In this document: one piece after another, positions 25,871 to 34,205 of the stretch
How the letters are laid out: every line of letters starts with the position of its first letter
Numbering within the stretch: position 1 is the stretch's first letter
Origin: Parafrankia irregularis
GTDB taxonomy: Bacteria; Actinomycetota; Actinomycetes; Frankiales; Frankiaceae
Direction: 5' to 3'
DNA length: 64,000 bases
Assembly (NCBI RefSeq): GCF_001536285.1
Contig: NZ_FAOZ01000029.1
Span: forward strand, 1 to 64,000
The notes under the pieces: generated by a model
What the model was told of the DNA's origin: nothing
The model's input: only the letters and a program-made list of their open reading frames with translations
Database searches by the model: none
Program-made: the position numbers and the translations under genes

Positions 25871-27165
25871 GACGTGTACTTCGCGCCGTATTCGTTGCTC
25901 GGGTCGCGGTAGACGCCGTGGATGTGGTTCGTCGACGCTCCGGAGGTCTGCCCTCCGCTCTGGCCGGCCGCGCCACCGTTCTGAGTGGCGCCGCTGGGCG
26001 GGGTCCCGCCGTTCGGCAGGCCGGTGCCGTTCTGCGGAGCTCCGCTCGGCGGTGTTCCACCGTTCTGCGGGGCGCCGCTCGGCGGGGTCCCGCCGCCGGG
26101 CAGGCCGCCGCCGGCCCCCGGCACGCCGGCCATTCCCCCTTGTGGCGAGTATTCGATGACGAGGTTCGGGCCGCTGAAGCGGAAATAGGCGGCGCTGCCC
26201 TTGGTGGTTGGTCCGTACCAGGCCAGGTAGGTCTGGTCGAGCACGGACTGGACCTCGTTCATCCGGGTGGCGGCATCCGTGTCGTCGACCAGCCCGGTGT
26301 AGTGGCCGATCACCTTCAGCGCGGCGGCCTGCTGGTCGCTGTTCAGCTCGGACAGGGCAAGCCCTTCCGCGGCGATCGTCCTGCCGTCCTCGCCGGGGCC
26401 GAGAACGAGGTCGATCGGCGTTTCGCCGAGCACGGCGGCCTTTTTCTGGTCGTCGTCGAGCGAGTCGACCAGGGCGAAGGCCTCGTCCTCGATGTCGCCG
26501 AGCGGGCGTACGGTCTTTCCGTCGGCGTCGGTGTAGGAGGCCGGCTGGTCACCGATGAAACTCGGGGTCACCGACACGACGCCGGAGGCGATGGTGGCGT
26601 TGACGGTCACATGGTGCCCGCCCCACTGCCACATCCAGGGGCTGCTGTCCGAAGGGGTGCCGATCACGGCCAGGTAGTAGTACTGCTTGCCGTACTGGTC
26701 CGTCTGGCCGGTCTGCTTCGCGAGTGCCTCGTCCGCGTCCCATTCGCTCAGGACGCGGTTGTAGCCCTCGGTGCTCAGCGAGACCTTCATGATTTTCAGC
26801 CAGGCGTTCTGCTGGGTTTCGCTCATGTCACCCCAGCGAAGACCCGACCGCGAGTAGAGCGCGGCCGGGAAGTTCGACCATTTCTTCTTCTGCTCGTCGT
26901 CGCTCCACTCGAACGAGACCGTGTCCTTCTTCGAGTCGTCCAGCGTGGCGAGGAATTCTTTTGCCGCGGCGGTGACCTCGGGCGTCACCGACTCCCCGGC
27001 AGGCGCCGTCGCGGCCGTTGTGGCCGACGGGTCCGCGGACCCGTCGGACGACGAGCAGGCGGACGGGATGAGCAGGGCCGCAACGGCTCCCACGGTTGCC
27101 ACTGCTCGTCGCAGTGGCCGGCGCGGCCGGTCGCCGATGGCTGGACGGATCAGAATCTGGGGCAC
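25867..27165 (-). CDS. DUF3500 lipoprotein
   Basis: 432 residues, GTG start at 27165 with GAGG seven bases before it. Signal with lipobox-like LIPSACSSS (Cys 37). The DUF3500 core spans about 65-330 (FEWSDDEQKKKWSNFP, GLRWGDMSETQQNAWLKIM, WMWQWGGHHVTVNATI, VLDQTYLAWYGPT). A C-terminal low-complexity tail has three GGTPPSGAPQNG-type repeats and ends with HIHGVYRDPSNEYG. WGGHH is the family's most conserved point and a candidate metal site. Function of DUF3500 is unknown. Coupling to a NicO transporter suggests an outside metal-binding or sensing partner (inferred). Confidence 0.85.
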   Translation of the reverse strand: MPQILIRPAIGDRPRRPLRRAVATVGAVAALLIPSACSSSDGSADPSATTAATAPAGESVTPEVTAAAKEFLATLDDSKKDTVSFEWSDDEQKKKWSNFPAALYSRSGLRWGDMSETQQNAWLKIMKVSLSTEGYNRVLSEWDADEALAKQTGQTDQYGKQYYYLAVIGTPSDSSPWMWQWGGHHVTVNATIASGVVSVTPSFIGDQPASYTDADGKTVRPLGDIEDEAFALVDSLDDDQKKAAVLGETPIDLVLGPGEDGRTIAAEGLALSELNSDQQAAALKVIGHYTGLVDDTDAATRMNEVQSVLDQTYLAWYGPTTKGSAAYFRFSGPNLVIEYSPQGGMAGVPGAGGGLPGGGTPPSGAPQNGGTPPSGAPQNGTGLPNGGTPPSGATQNGGAAGQSGGQTSGASTNHIHGVYRDPSNEYGAKYTS

Positions 27166-27458
27166 CTTCCCACCTCGAAAAAGCTGCGTCGCGGTCCTCG
27201 CGGGCTCTCCCCGGTGACCGGCATCGCCAAATGCTAGCGGAATGTCAGGGCATCTCCGGAGAACTCATATCCGATGCACAGGTGAGTGCCCCGGCCCGAC
27301 GTCGCCGATGAATCTGCGCGAGATGGGGTGATCGTAGCTGTGAATACTCTGTGGGTTTCCGGTCGGCGTCGGACCCGATATGGACGCAGCGTGACCGGAT
27401 GAATGTTGGCGGAAGCGTGAGGTGGGCACGGCAACCGGGGAACCCGCGCCGGGCGCGC

Positions 27459-30218
27459 TCAGCGGGGCTGGTCGAGGTCGATCGTCCACGATGCCGGCGT
27501 CGAGCCGGCGACTGTGCCGGTCGCGAGGACCGCCCCGGGCGCGACCACCCCGAGCAGGTCCACCTCGGCGCGCGCGGCGCCCGCGGTGCCTCCGGTGCCC
27601 CCGGCGATGACTGGCTCCTGCGGCGTCCATCGCCGCGCACCGGCGTCGGTCACCCAGATGCGAGGCTCGCGGTGCCCCGCGGCCGGTGTGGAGCCGGTGC
27701 CGACGAGCCGTCCGCCGGGGAGTGCCGCCAGGCCGGTGACCTCGGCCCCGTCAGGAAGATCCGTCTCGACGGCGGCCCAGGCCGCCCCGCCGTCCGTCGA
27801 ACGCCGGACCCGGCTGACCGAGCCAGCCCCGGATGGTTCCCGGCCCACCGCGAGCAGGCTGCCATCGGCAAGCCGGGCAACCCGGTCGAGGCTCTGGACG
27901 CCCAACCCGTCGACGCCGGTGACGGTCAGCCGTCTCCACGACGTGCCGTCGGACGACGTCCATACGGTGCCGTCGCCCTCACGGTCGAGAGCCAGATCCT
28001 GGCCGACGGCCAGCAGGCCACCGGGGACGGCCACCACGTCGCGCAAGGTGGCGTTCGACGCCCGCTCGACCGAGGCCGGCTGCCAGCTTCGCCCGTCCGT
28101 GGAGGTCCAGGCCGTGGCGGTGAACACGCCCGCGGCGCTGTCGTCCCAGCCGACCGCGACCAGCCGGGTGCCATCGGACGTCGCGGTCACGGCACCCAGG
28201 CCGCCGGTGACGCCACCGCCCGAGCCGGCAGTCGCGGCGCGCTGCCAGGTTGCCCCGTCGGCGGTCCACCAGGCGGCGGGCGTCTCGTCCGTCGAGCCTG
28301 AGCCGATCTCGCTCCCCACCGCGACCCAGCCGCCGCCCGGCCGCGGGGCGATTCCGCGCGCGGCGCCGCCTGCCTGTCCGCCTGTGCCGACACCTGTGCC
28401 CGAGCCCGGGCCCGGGCCCGCTCCCGCCAACGGGCCACCGGTCAGCCGGGCGATCTGTTCGGTGGCCGGAAGGGCCGTGCCGGCGCCGGTGGTTCCCTGC
28501 CTGGTGAACGGCGGGGCGCCGCCGGCCAGGTTGGGATCGCCCGTACCACCGCCCAGGCCGATGCCGATCCCGACGATGACGGCGACCAGGAGCACCACTG
28601 CCGCGACGGCGGCGTACACGACCGCGCCACGTCGGCCGGCCTTTCGGTAGTCGCTGTCGCCCGCGGTCCGCACCACCAGCGGCGCGTCCCGATCGGCGAG
28701 CGGGACCCGTCGCGGGACGCTCGCGGCGGGGCGCAGCAGCTGGTCGGTCGCGGCGGTGAGACCAGCCCGGTCGAGATCGACCCGCAGGCTCACCGCCGCG
28801 GGCGCGGCCTCGGCGGGTGCCGGGCCGCCGTGTACCGGGGCGATCAGGTCGGCGGCCCGGCGGGCCTCCTGTTCCCCCGGGGGATCAACCTGGCTACCGG
28901 GACCGGTCCTGCTCCACCCGCCCGTCGTCGTACTCGTGGATTTCACGGGGACGTCGTCCGGTGGGGCGGCGCGGGAGAGTTCGTCCGGTGGGGCGGCGCG
29001 GGAGAGTTCGTCCGGCGGGGCGGTGCGGGAGAGTTCGGCGCCGTCGTGCCAGCTGCCGTCGTGCCAGCCGCCGTCGTGCCAGCCTGGTGTCACGCGGTCT
29101 CGGCGCGGCGCTGCCGCCTGATCCGGGACGGAGGCCGCGGCCAGCCGGGCGCCCGCGGAGATCGCCGCACCGAGGCAGACAGCCAGCTTCGGGTGCGCAT
29201 CGGCCGTGACGGTCACCCCGAGGTGGTCCGCCAGCAGCCGGCCGATCATCGGAATGCGGCTCGACCCGCCGACGAGCAGCACCTGGGTGAGGTCGGTCTC
29301 CCGGAACCCGGCCGCGGCTATGGTCCTGTGCAACGCGTCGACGGTGCGCAGGATCAGGACCCGCACCGAGTCCTCCAGGTCGTCCCGCGTGATCGGGACG
29401 ACCCTGTTCACCCCGGGCAGGATGACCGGGATCTCGGCCCGGGTGTCGTCGGAGAGCAGTTCCTTGGCCGTCACCGCGGCGGCGGCCACGGCGGCCATTG
29501 CCCGCGCTGTCGTCGGGTCGGCAACGTCCAGCTCGTACCAGCCCGGGCCGACGGCTCGGGCGACGTGCTCGAGGACGGCGTCGTCGACATCGGCCCCGCC
29601 GATGCTGTCCTCGCCGCCGGGAGCCCCGCACAGGTCGAAGCCGTCGGCGGTCCGCCGCAGCACGGTGGCGTCGAAGGTGCCGCCGCCGAAGTCGTAGACG
29701 GCGAGCAGTTCGCCGGGGCCGAGCTGCCGGTCCGGCTGTGCCGCGTACCAGACCGCGGCCGCGGTCGGCTCGTCGAGCAGGCCCACGTCCCCGCGCCCGC
29801 CGAGCCCGGCGCGACTGGCGGCCTGTTCCAGCAGGCCCCGGCGGTGCGCGGACCAGGTCGCGGGGCAGGCCAACGTCACGTGTGCCGGAGCCTGGGATTC
29901 CCGCTCGGTGACCTTGGAGACGACGTAGCGGATCATGTCGGCGGTGAGGTCGGTCGCGTCGACCTTCGTGTCGCCGAGCCAGATCGGCACGTCGTCACCG
30001 AGCCGGCGCTTGAACGCGCGGGCGACCCGGTCGGGCTCGGTCACGGCCCGCGCCTCGGCGGCCGCGCCGACGAGCATCAGCCCGTCCTCCCGCCGGAAGA
30101 GCACGCTGGGGATGACCGGGGAATGGTCGCCGAGGCCGACCGTCTCCGCCCTGTTGTCACGCCAGACCGCGGCGGCGGTGAAGGTCGTGCCGACGTCGAT
30201 GCCCAGTGCGTAGGCCAT
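27459..30218 (-). CDS. Membrane-anchored Hsp70-like ATPase fused to outside BNR-like repeat domain
   Basis: 919 residues. Residues 1-360 are an Hsp70 actin-fold ATPase: phosphate-1 GIDVGTTFTAAAV, phosphate-2 AVYDFGGGTFDATVL, adenosine LLVGGSSRIPMIGRLL. The peptide-binding domain of DnaK is absent. Instead comes a repeat-rich linker (three 9-residue APPDELSRA units, three WHDG units), one membrane helix (about 531-554) and an outside region (600-919) with recurrent WTS-DG-W units of BNR/sialidase type. The ATPase lies inside, the repeats outside. It starts 3 bases after the upstream gene ends, so both are one operon. The role may be ATP-gated sensing or assembly; no cochaperone is near. Confidence 0.85.
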   Translation of the reverse strand: MAYALGIDVGTTFTAAAVWRDNRAETVGLGDHSPVIPSVLFRREDGLMLVGAAAEARAVTEPDRVARAFKRRLGDDVPIWLGDTKVDATDLTADMIRYVVSKVTERESQAPAHVTLACPATWSAHRRGLLEQAASRAGLGGRGDVGLLDEPTAAAVWYAAQPDRQLGPGELLAVYDFGGGTFDATVLRRTADGFDLCGAPGGEDSIGGADVDDAVLEHVARAVGPGWYELDVADPTTARAMAAVAAAAVTAKELLSDDTRAEIPVILPGVNRVVPITRDDLEDSVRVLILRTVDALHRTIAAAGFRETDLTQVLLVGGSSRIPMIGRLLADHLGVTVTADAHPKLAVCLGAAISAGARLAAASVPDQAAAPRRDRVTPGWHDGGWHDGSWHDGAELSRTAPPDELSRAAPPDELSRAAPPDDVPVKSTSTTTGGWSRTGPGSQVDPPGEQEARRAADLIAPVHGGPAPAEAAPAAVSLRVDLDRAGLTAATDQLLRPAASVPRRVPLADRDAPLVVRTAGDSDYRKAGRRGAVVYAAVAAVVLLVAVIVGIGIGLGGGTGDPNLAGGAPPFTRQGTTGAGTALPATEQIARLTGGPLAGAGPGPGSGTGVGTGGQAGGAARGIAPRPGGGWVAVGSEIGSGSTDETPAAWWTADGATWQRAATAGSGGGVTGGLGAVTATSDGTRLVAVGWDDSAAGVFTATAWTSTDGRSWQPASVERASNATLRDVVAVPGGLLAVGQDLALDREGDGTVWTSSDGTSWRRLTVTGVDGLGVQSLDRVARLADGSLLAVGREPSGAGSVSRVRRSTDGGAAWAAVETDLPDGAEVTGLAALPGGRLVGTGSTPAAGHREPRIWVTDAGARRWTPQEPVIAGGTGGTAGAARAEVDLLGVVAPGAVLATGTVAGSTPASWTIDLDQPR
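28954..29034 (-). repeat. Three tandem 27-bp repeats inside the Hsp70-like gene
   Basis: Units at 28954-28980 and 28981-29007 are identical; the unit at 29008-29034 differs at two positions. Each codes for nine residues of the APPDELSRA type in the cytoplasmic linker before the membrane helix. A second short array follows at 29043-29087 (three 15-base units encoding WHDG). Confidence 0.9.
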
Positions 30219-30221
30219 CGG

Positions 30222-31787
30222 CTACCGGCCCAACACAAGCGAGGTCTGCCGCGCGCTGGGCGTCCCCGTCGGCAGTCCGTTGCCTGCCGGGGTGGGTGAC
30301 GGCACGGGACGCACGGTGGCGCCGCCGGCCTCCAGCGGAGCGAAACAGACCGGGTCCCGGCCGAGCAGCCCGCTGGCCTTCTTCTCCGTGCAGTAGGCGT
30401 CGGCTTCTTCCCAGGAGGCGAACTGCCCGTCGAGGTAGATGATGACCTGCCCGGGGAACTGGCTGCCCAGGCGCTTCGAGGCGTCCGCGTCGGCCAGCAC
30501 CGTCGTGACGCCGAGCGCCCGGTCGATCTCCGTCTTGCGCAGGAGTGGCTTCTGAGCGGCCTGCTCCGCCTTGTCGTCCTTCCAGAAGCTGCCGAGCACG
30601 ACGTAGAAACCCTGAGGCTCACGTCCCTGCCCGGTTTTCCCACCCGGGTCGGTGGGAGTGGTGGCGGTGACGTTCGGGTCGGGTGTGGGCGTCGTCGGTG
30701 GGGTCGACGAGCCGGTCGGCTCCGGCGTGGCCGGGCTGGCCCCCGCGTCCTGGCACACCGTCTCGGACGCCTTGGATTCCCCGCCCTCGTTGGAGGCGAC
30801 GAGGCGGAAGCAGGTGTGGGCCCCGGCTGCCAGCCCTTCCCAGGTGTGCGCGGTCAGAGGGGCCTTGACCGGATGGAGTTCGTTGGCGGCTCCGTCCGGG
30901 TCCGCATCGACCAGCTTGTAGAGCAGGTAGTTCTCCGCGCTGGGCACCGCCGACCAGTTCAGGCTGATCGCGCCGGCGCCGGCGGTCTCGGCGGTCAGCC
31001 CGGTGGGCTGGTCCGGCCGGGCGACCTTGTCCGAGGCGAGCTTGTCGCTCGGCGCGGCCCGGGCCAGCAGGAGGACGGCCGCGGCACCGCCGACGAGTGC
31101 CAGCGCGCCGACCGCGGCGACGGCCCGTGAGAGCACGGGGACCTGCTCGAACACGAGCTCGACGGTTCCCTCGTCCGCCTTCTCGTCCGGGCCGGTGGCC
31201 CTGGTGTAGGTCAGCTGCACCGGCCGGGGGGTGACGGTGCCGAGCAGCGTCGGCACGCTGGCCCGCGCCTTCAGGTAGACCTCGCCGGTCTGGCCGGGAT
31301 CGACGACGATCTCGTGCGGGGCGAGGGCGAATCCGAGCTCGCGGCGCTTGTCGGACGCCGTCACCCGCAGCCGGGCCGCGACCGTGCCCCGGTTCTCGAA
31401 CCGCGCCGTCCACCGGCCGGTCCAGCGACCGCGCGAGATGGTCGGGGTAACCGTGGGAACGATGTCGTGAATCGCCCCGACGACCAGCTCACCCTCGTCG
31501 ACCGCCGCGCTGTCGGGATGGTCCTGGGAGACGCAGCGCAGCGCGAACGGCACGTTCCCCACCGGCCCGACCGGCGGCCGGAACCGGATCTGGACGGTGT
31601 TCCGCCCGTTGCGCACGACGGAGACCGTCGGAGGGACGACCTCGGCCCAGGCAGCGGCCGGGCCGAGGACCTCGAACGTGTACTGGGCGATGACATCGGT
31701 GGCGTTGTGCACCGTCGCGGATGTCTGCACGGTCTCCCCGGGACGGACCTGAAGCCGGCGGTCCCGCAGTTCCACAACCGGATCCAT
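30222..31787 (-). CDS. Membrane protein with Ig-like N-domain, FN3 domain and SPOR-like C-domain
   Basis: 521 residues from ATG 31787 (GGAG upstream); the frame is open further up but that part is unrelated. Residues 1-210 form two Ig-like beta domains with RPGETVQTSATVHNATD, then one membrane helix (about 220-245). Next comes a fibronectin-III domain (PDQPTGLTAETAGAGAISLNW to CFRLVASNEGG), a Pro/Thr linker and a SPOR-like domain (GFYVVLGSFWKDDKAEQ ... VIIYLDGQFASWEEADAYC). SPOR-like folds often bind glycan strands in other proteins. The N-domain lies inside by topology, which is odd for Ig folds. It is the first gene of the two-gene Hsp70 operon and diverges from the moxR operon. Confidence 0.75.
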   Translation of the reverse strand: MDPVVELRDRRLQVRPGETVQTSATVHNATDVIAQYTFEVLGPAAAWAEVVPPTVSVVRNGRNTVQIRFRPPVGPVGNVPFALRCVSQDHPDSAAVDEGELVVGAIHDIVPTVTPTISRGRWTGRWTARFENRGTVAARLRVTASDKRRELGFALAPHEIVVDPGQTGEVYLKARASVPTLLGTVTPRPVQLTYTRATGPDEKADEGTVELVFEQVPVLSRAVAAVGALALVGGAAAVLLLARAAPSDKLASDKVARPDQPTGLTAETAGAGAISLNWSAVPSAENYLLYKLVDADPDGAANELHPVKAPLTAHTWEGLAAGAHTCFRLVASNEGGESKASETVCQDAGASPATPEPTGSSTPPTTPTPDPNVTATTPTDPGGKTGQGREPQGFYVVLGSFWKDDKAEQAAQKPLLRKTEIDRALGVTTVLADADASKRLGSQFPGQVIIYLDGQFASWEEADAYCTEKKASGLLGRDPVCFAPLEAGGATVRPVPSPTPAGNGLPTGTPSARQTSLVLGR

Positions 31788-32012
31788 CACGCTCCGCCCG
31801 CGTCCGTACGGTGTGCTCCGCACCGGTGACGTCCCGCACGGTACGGCCGGTGCGGCCAGCGGGGCCGGCGCGGGACGTCGCCTGCCCGCAGGTATACGGA
31901 GATCGCCCGCCAGGGCGGGGTGTGCTGCCCTTTCGGGACCACAACCGCGAGGCCGTTTACCGGGGTGCTCGACCTCCCCTAGCGTTCGCCGCGTGATCGT
32001 TCGGAGCGGCTC
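31788..32012. promoter_or_regulatory. Divergent control region of the two NTPase operons
   Basis: 225 bases separate the minus-strand Ig/FN3-Hsp70 operon from the plus-strand moxR operon. Both promoters must lie here. GC-rich, with no clear hexamer pair or operator that I can fix. Confidence 0.4.
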
Positions 32013-33017
32013 ATGACCAGCCCCCCGGCGGCCGGCGCCGCGGCGGGAGACGCCGAGGTGACCTGGTTCCGCGAGTGCTTCGAAGCACTGCACGGCAACA
32101 TCGGGCGTTTCGTCCGGGGGAAGCCGGAGGTCATCAGGCTTGCGCTGGTGTGCCTGGCCGCCGAAGGGCACATCCTGATCGACGACGTCCCCGGAGTCGG
32201 CAAGACCTCGCTGGCGAAGGCCATCGCGAGCTCGATCGAGGGCGGCCTGATGCGCCGCATCCAGTTCACCCCCGACCTGCTGCCGACCGATGTCACCGGG
32301 GTACAGATCTGGAACGCCGAGAGCCGGGAGTTCGAGTTCCAGCCGGGCGCGGTGTTCGGCAACGTCGTCCTGGCCGACGAGATCAACCGGGCCTCGCCCA
32401 AGACGCAGTCCGCGCTGCTGGAGGTGATGGAGGAACGCCAGGTCACCACCACGGACAGCATCCCGTACGAGGTGCCCCGGCCGTTCATCGTGATCGCCAC
32501 CCAGAACCCCGTCGAGCACGGCGGGACGTACGACCTGCCCGAGGCGCAGATCGACCGGTTCATGGCGCGCCTGCACATCGGCTACCCGCGGTACGAGGCC
32601 GAGGTGGAGATCCTCGCCAACGGTGCCCGCGGGGTGACCCCCCGGTCCCTGTCGCCGGTGGTGAGCATCGCGGACGTCCAGCGGATGACGCAGATCGTGC
32701 GCCGGATCCACCTCGCGCCGGCCCTGCTCGGCTACATCGTGATGATCGTCTCGGAGACCCGGCGGATCGGTGAGCTGCGCCTCGGCGTCAGCCCCCGCGG
32801 CGGGATGGCCCTCGCGGTCGCTGCCCAGGCCCACGCCGCGGCCGCCGGGCGGTCGTTCGTCAAGCCCGAGGACGTGCAGGCCCTCGCCCCCTACGTGCTG
32901 GGGCACCGGATGCTGCTGCGGCCCGAGGCGGAACTGTCCGGGGCGACGAGCGAGAGCCTGCTCGGCGCGATCATGACCTCGATGCCGGTTCCCGACCAGC
33001 GCGTGTCCTCCTACTAG
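32013..33017 (+). CDS. MoxR-family AAA+ ATPase
   Basis: 334 residues. Walker A GVGKTSLAKAIA, Walker B VVLADEINRASPKTQSALLE, sensor IVIATQNPVEHGGTYDLPEAQIDRF and a C-terminal lid (ISPRGGMALAVAAQAH-like LGVSPRGGM). MoxR ATPases act as chaperones that mature partner complexes and are nearly always followed by a DUF58 gene, as here (15-base gap). Cytoplasmic. Confidence 0.93.
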   Translation: MTSPPAAGAAAGDAEVTWFRECFEALHGNIGRFVRGKPEVIRLALVCLAAEGHILIDDVPGVGKTSLAKAIASSIEGGLMRRIQFTPDLLPTDVTGVQIWNAESREFEFQPGAVFGNVVLADEINRASPKTQSALLEVMEERQVTTTDSIPYEVPRPFIVIATQNPVEHGGTYDLPEAQIDRFMARLHIGYPRYEAEVEILANGARGVTPRSLSPVVSIADVQRMTQIVRRIHLAPALLGYIVMIVSETRRIGELRLGVSPRGGMALAVAAQAHAAAAGRSFVKPEDVQALAPYVLGHRMLLRPEAELSGATSESLLGAIMTSMPVPDQRVSSY

Positions 33018-33032
33018 CCCGGCAGGGAACCG

Positions 33033-34205
33033 ATGGGGTCCTCACAGGCAACGGGCAGTACGCGGATCACCGGGTCCGGTGTCGCGATGGCGGCGGCCAC
33101 CGCCGTGCTCATCGCGGCCGGGCTGGTGCTGGACTACCCGGAGCTGCTCGCCCTCGGCCTGGTGGCCGGGGTGGCGCTGCTGTGCGCCGCTGGCTGGATG
33201 ACGGTGACACCGGACGTGACCCTGATCCGGGAGATCCATCCACCCAGCGTGTTCCAGGGCGACGGCGCCCGGGCCCTGGTCACCGTCACCAACGCGGCGC
33301 GACGGCGCAGCCCGCCGATCCTGGCGGCCGAGACGGTGGGGGAGCAGACCGTGGCCGTGGCGCTGCCCAGCCTCGCGCCCGGCGCCCGGTTCCAGGCTGC
33401 GTACCCGCTGCCGACGGACCGACGCGGGGTGTTCGAGGTCGGCCCGCTCGTCGTCGGGCACACCGACCCGTTGCGCCTGCTGCACGTCGGGCGGGCCTTC
33501 CCGGACCGTTCCACCTTGCGGGTGCATCCCCGCATCCACACGGTGGACCCGCTGCCGACCGGCGGCTCGCCGGACATGGACGGCCCGACCAGCGCGACCT
33601 CGCCGCTGGGCGGCGTCGCGTTCCACAGCCTGCGCGAGTACGTCCGCGGAGACGACCTGCGGCTGATCCACTGGCGGTCCACCGCACGCACCGGAAAGAT
33701 GATGGTCCGGCACAACGTCGTTCCCAACGAACCGCGGATGACGGTGGTGCTCGACACCAGCGCCGCCCCCTACGCGGGCGACTACTTCGAGGACGCGGTG
33801 CGGGTCGCCGCGTCGCTGGCGGTGTCCGGCGCCCAGCACGGCTTCCCGGTGGAGCTGTGGACCACCGGCGGGCGGCGTGGTGCCGCCGAGAGCAGCCGCG
33901 ATGTGGCCGGCCTGCTTGACCTTCTCGCCGCGGTGGGGCCCGCCGACGACGACCCGGGGCTCGCCGAACTGACCCGGATGACGCCCGGTGAGGACGGCAT
34001 GGTCCTCGGCGTGGTCACCGGTCAGCCGCCCGGCGCCAGGCTCGGCGCCGTGTCCGCCGTGCGGTCGCGGTTCGCGATGGCGAGCGTGGTGTGCGTCGGG
34101 GAGGAGCACGGGCGCCCGGGGCTACCCGTCCGCGGGGCGCTCACGGTGAACGTGCGGACCAGCGACGACTTCGCCGCGGTCTGGAACTCCTGGGTCCGGC
34201 GGTGA
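33033..34205 (+). CDS. DUF58 membrane protein (MoxR partner)
   Basis: 390 residues. Two membrane helices at about 11-52, then a beta-rich domain, then the DUF58 hallmark LREYVRGDDLRLIHWRSTAR and a VWA-like end beginning VVLDTSAAPYAGDYF. The Asp-x-Ser pattern of a MIDAS is partly kept (DTSAA). Such proteins are the adaptor or client of MoxR at the membrane. The 3' end overlaps the next start (GTGA). Confidence 0.9.
   Translation: MGSSQATGSTRITGSGVAMAAATAVLIAAGLVLDYPELLALGLVAGVALLCAAGWMTVTPDVTLIREIHPPSVFQGDGARALVTVTNAARRRSPPILAAETVGEQTVAVALPSLAPGARFQAAYPLPTDRRGVFEVGPLVVGHTDPLRLLHVGRAFPDRSTLRVHPRIHTVDPLPTGGSPDMDGPTSATSPLGGVAFHSLREYVRGDDLRLIHWRSTARTGKMMVRHNVVPNEPRMTVVLDTSAAPYAGDYFEDAVRVAASLAVSGAQHGFPVELWTTGGRRGAAESSRDVAGLLDLLAAVGPADDDPGLAELTRMTPGEDGMVLGVVTGQPPGARLGAVSAVRSRFAMASVVCVGEEHGRPGLPVRGALTVNVRTSDDFAAVWNSWVRR

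Noticed and set aside
24279-26060. A 593-residue minus-strand frame overlapping the NicO gene
   Set aside because: It is an Arg-rich shadow in another frame of the metal transporter, which has clear signal peptide and membrane motifs.
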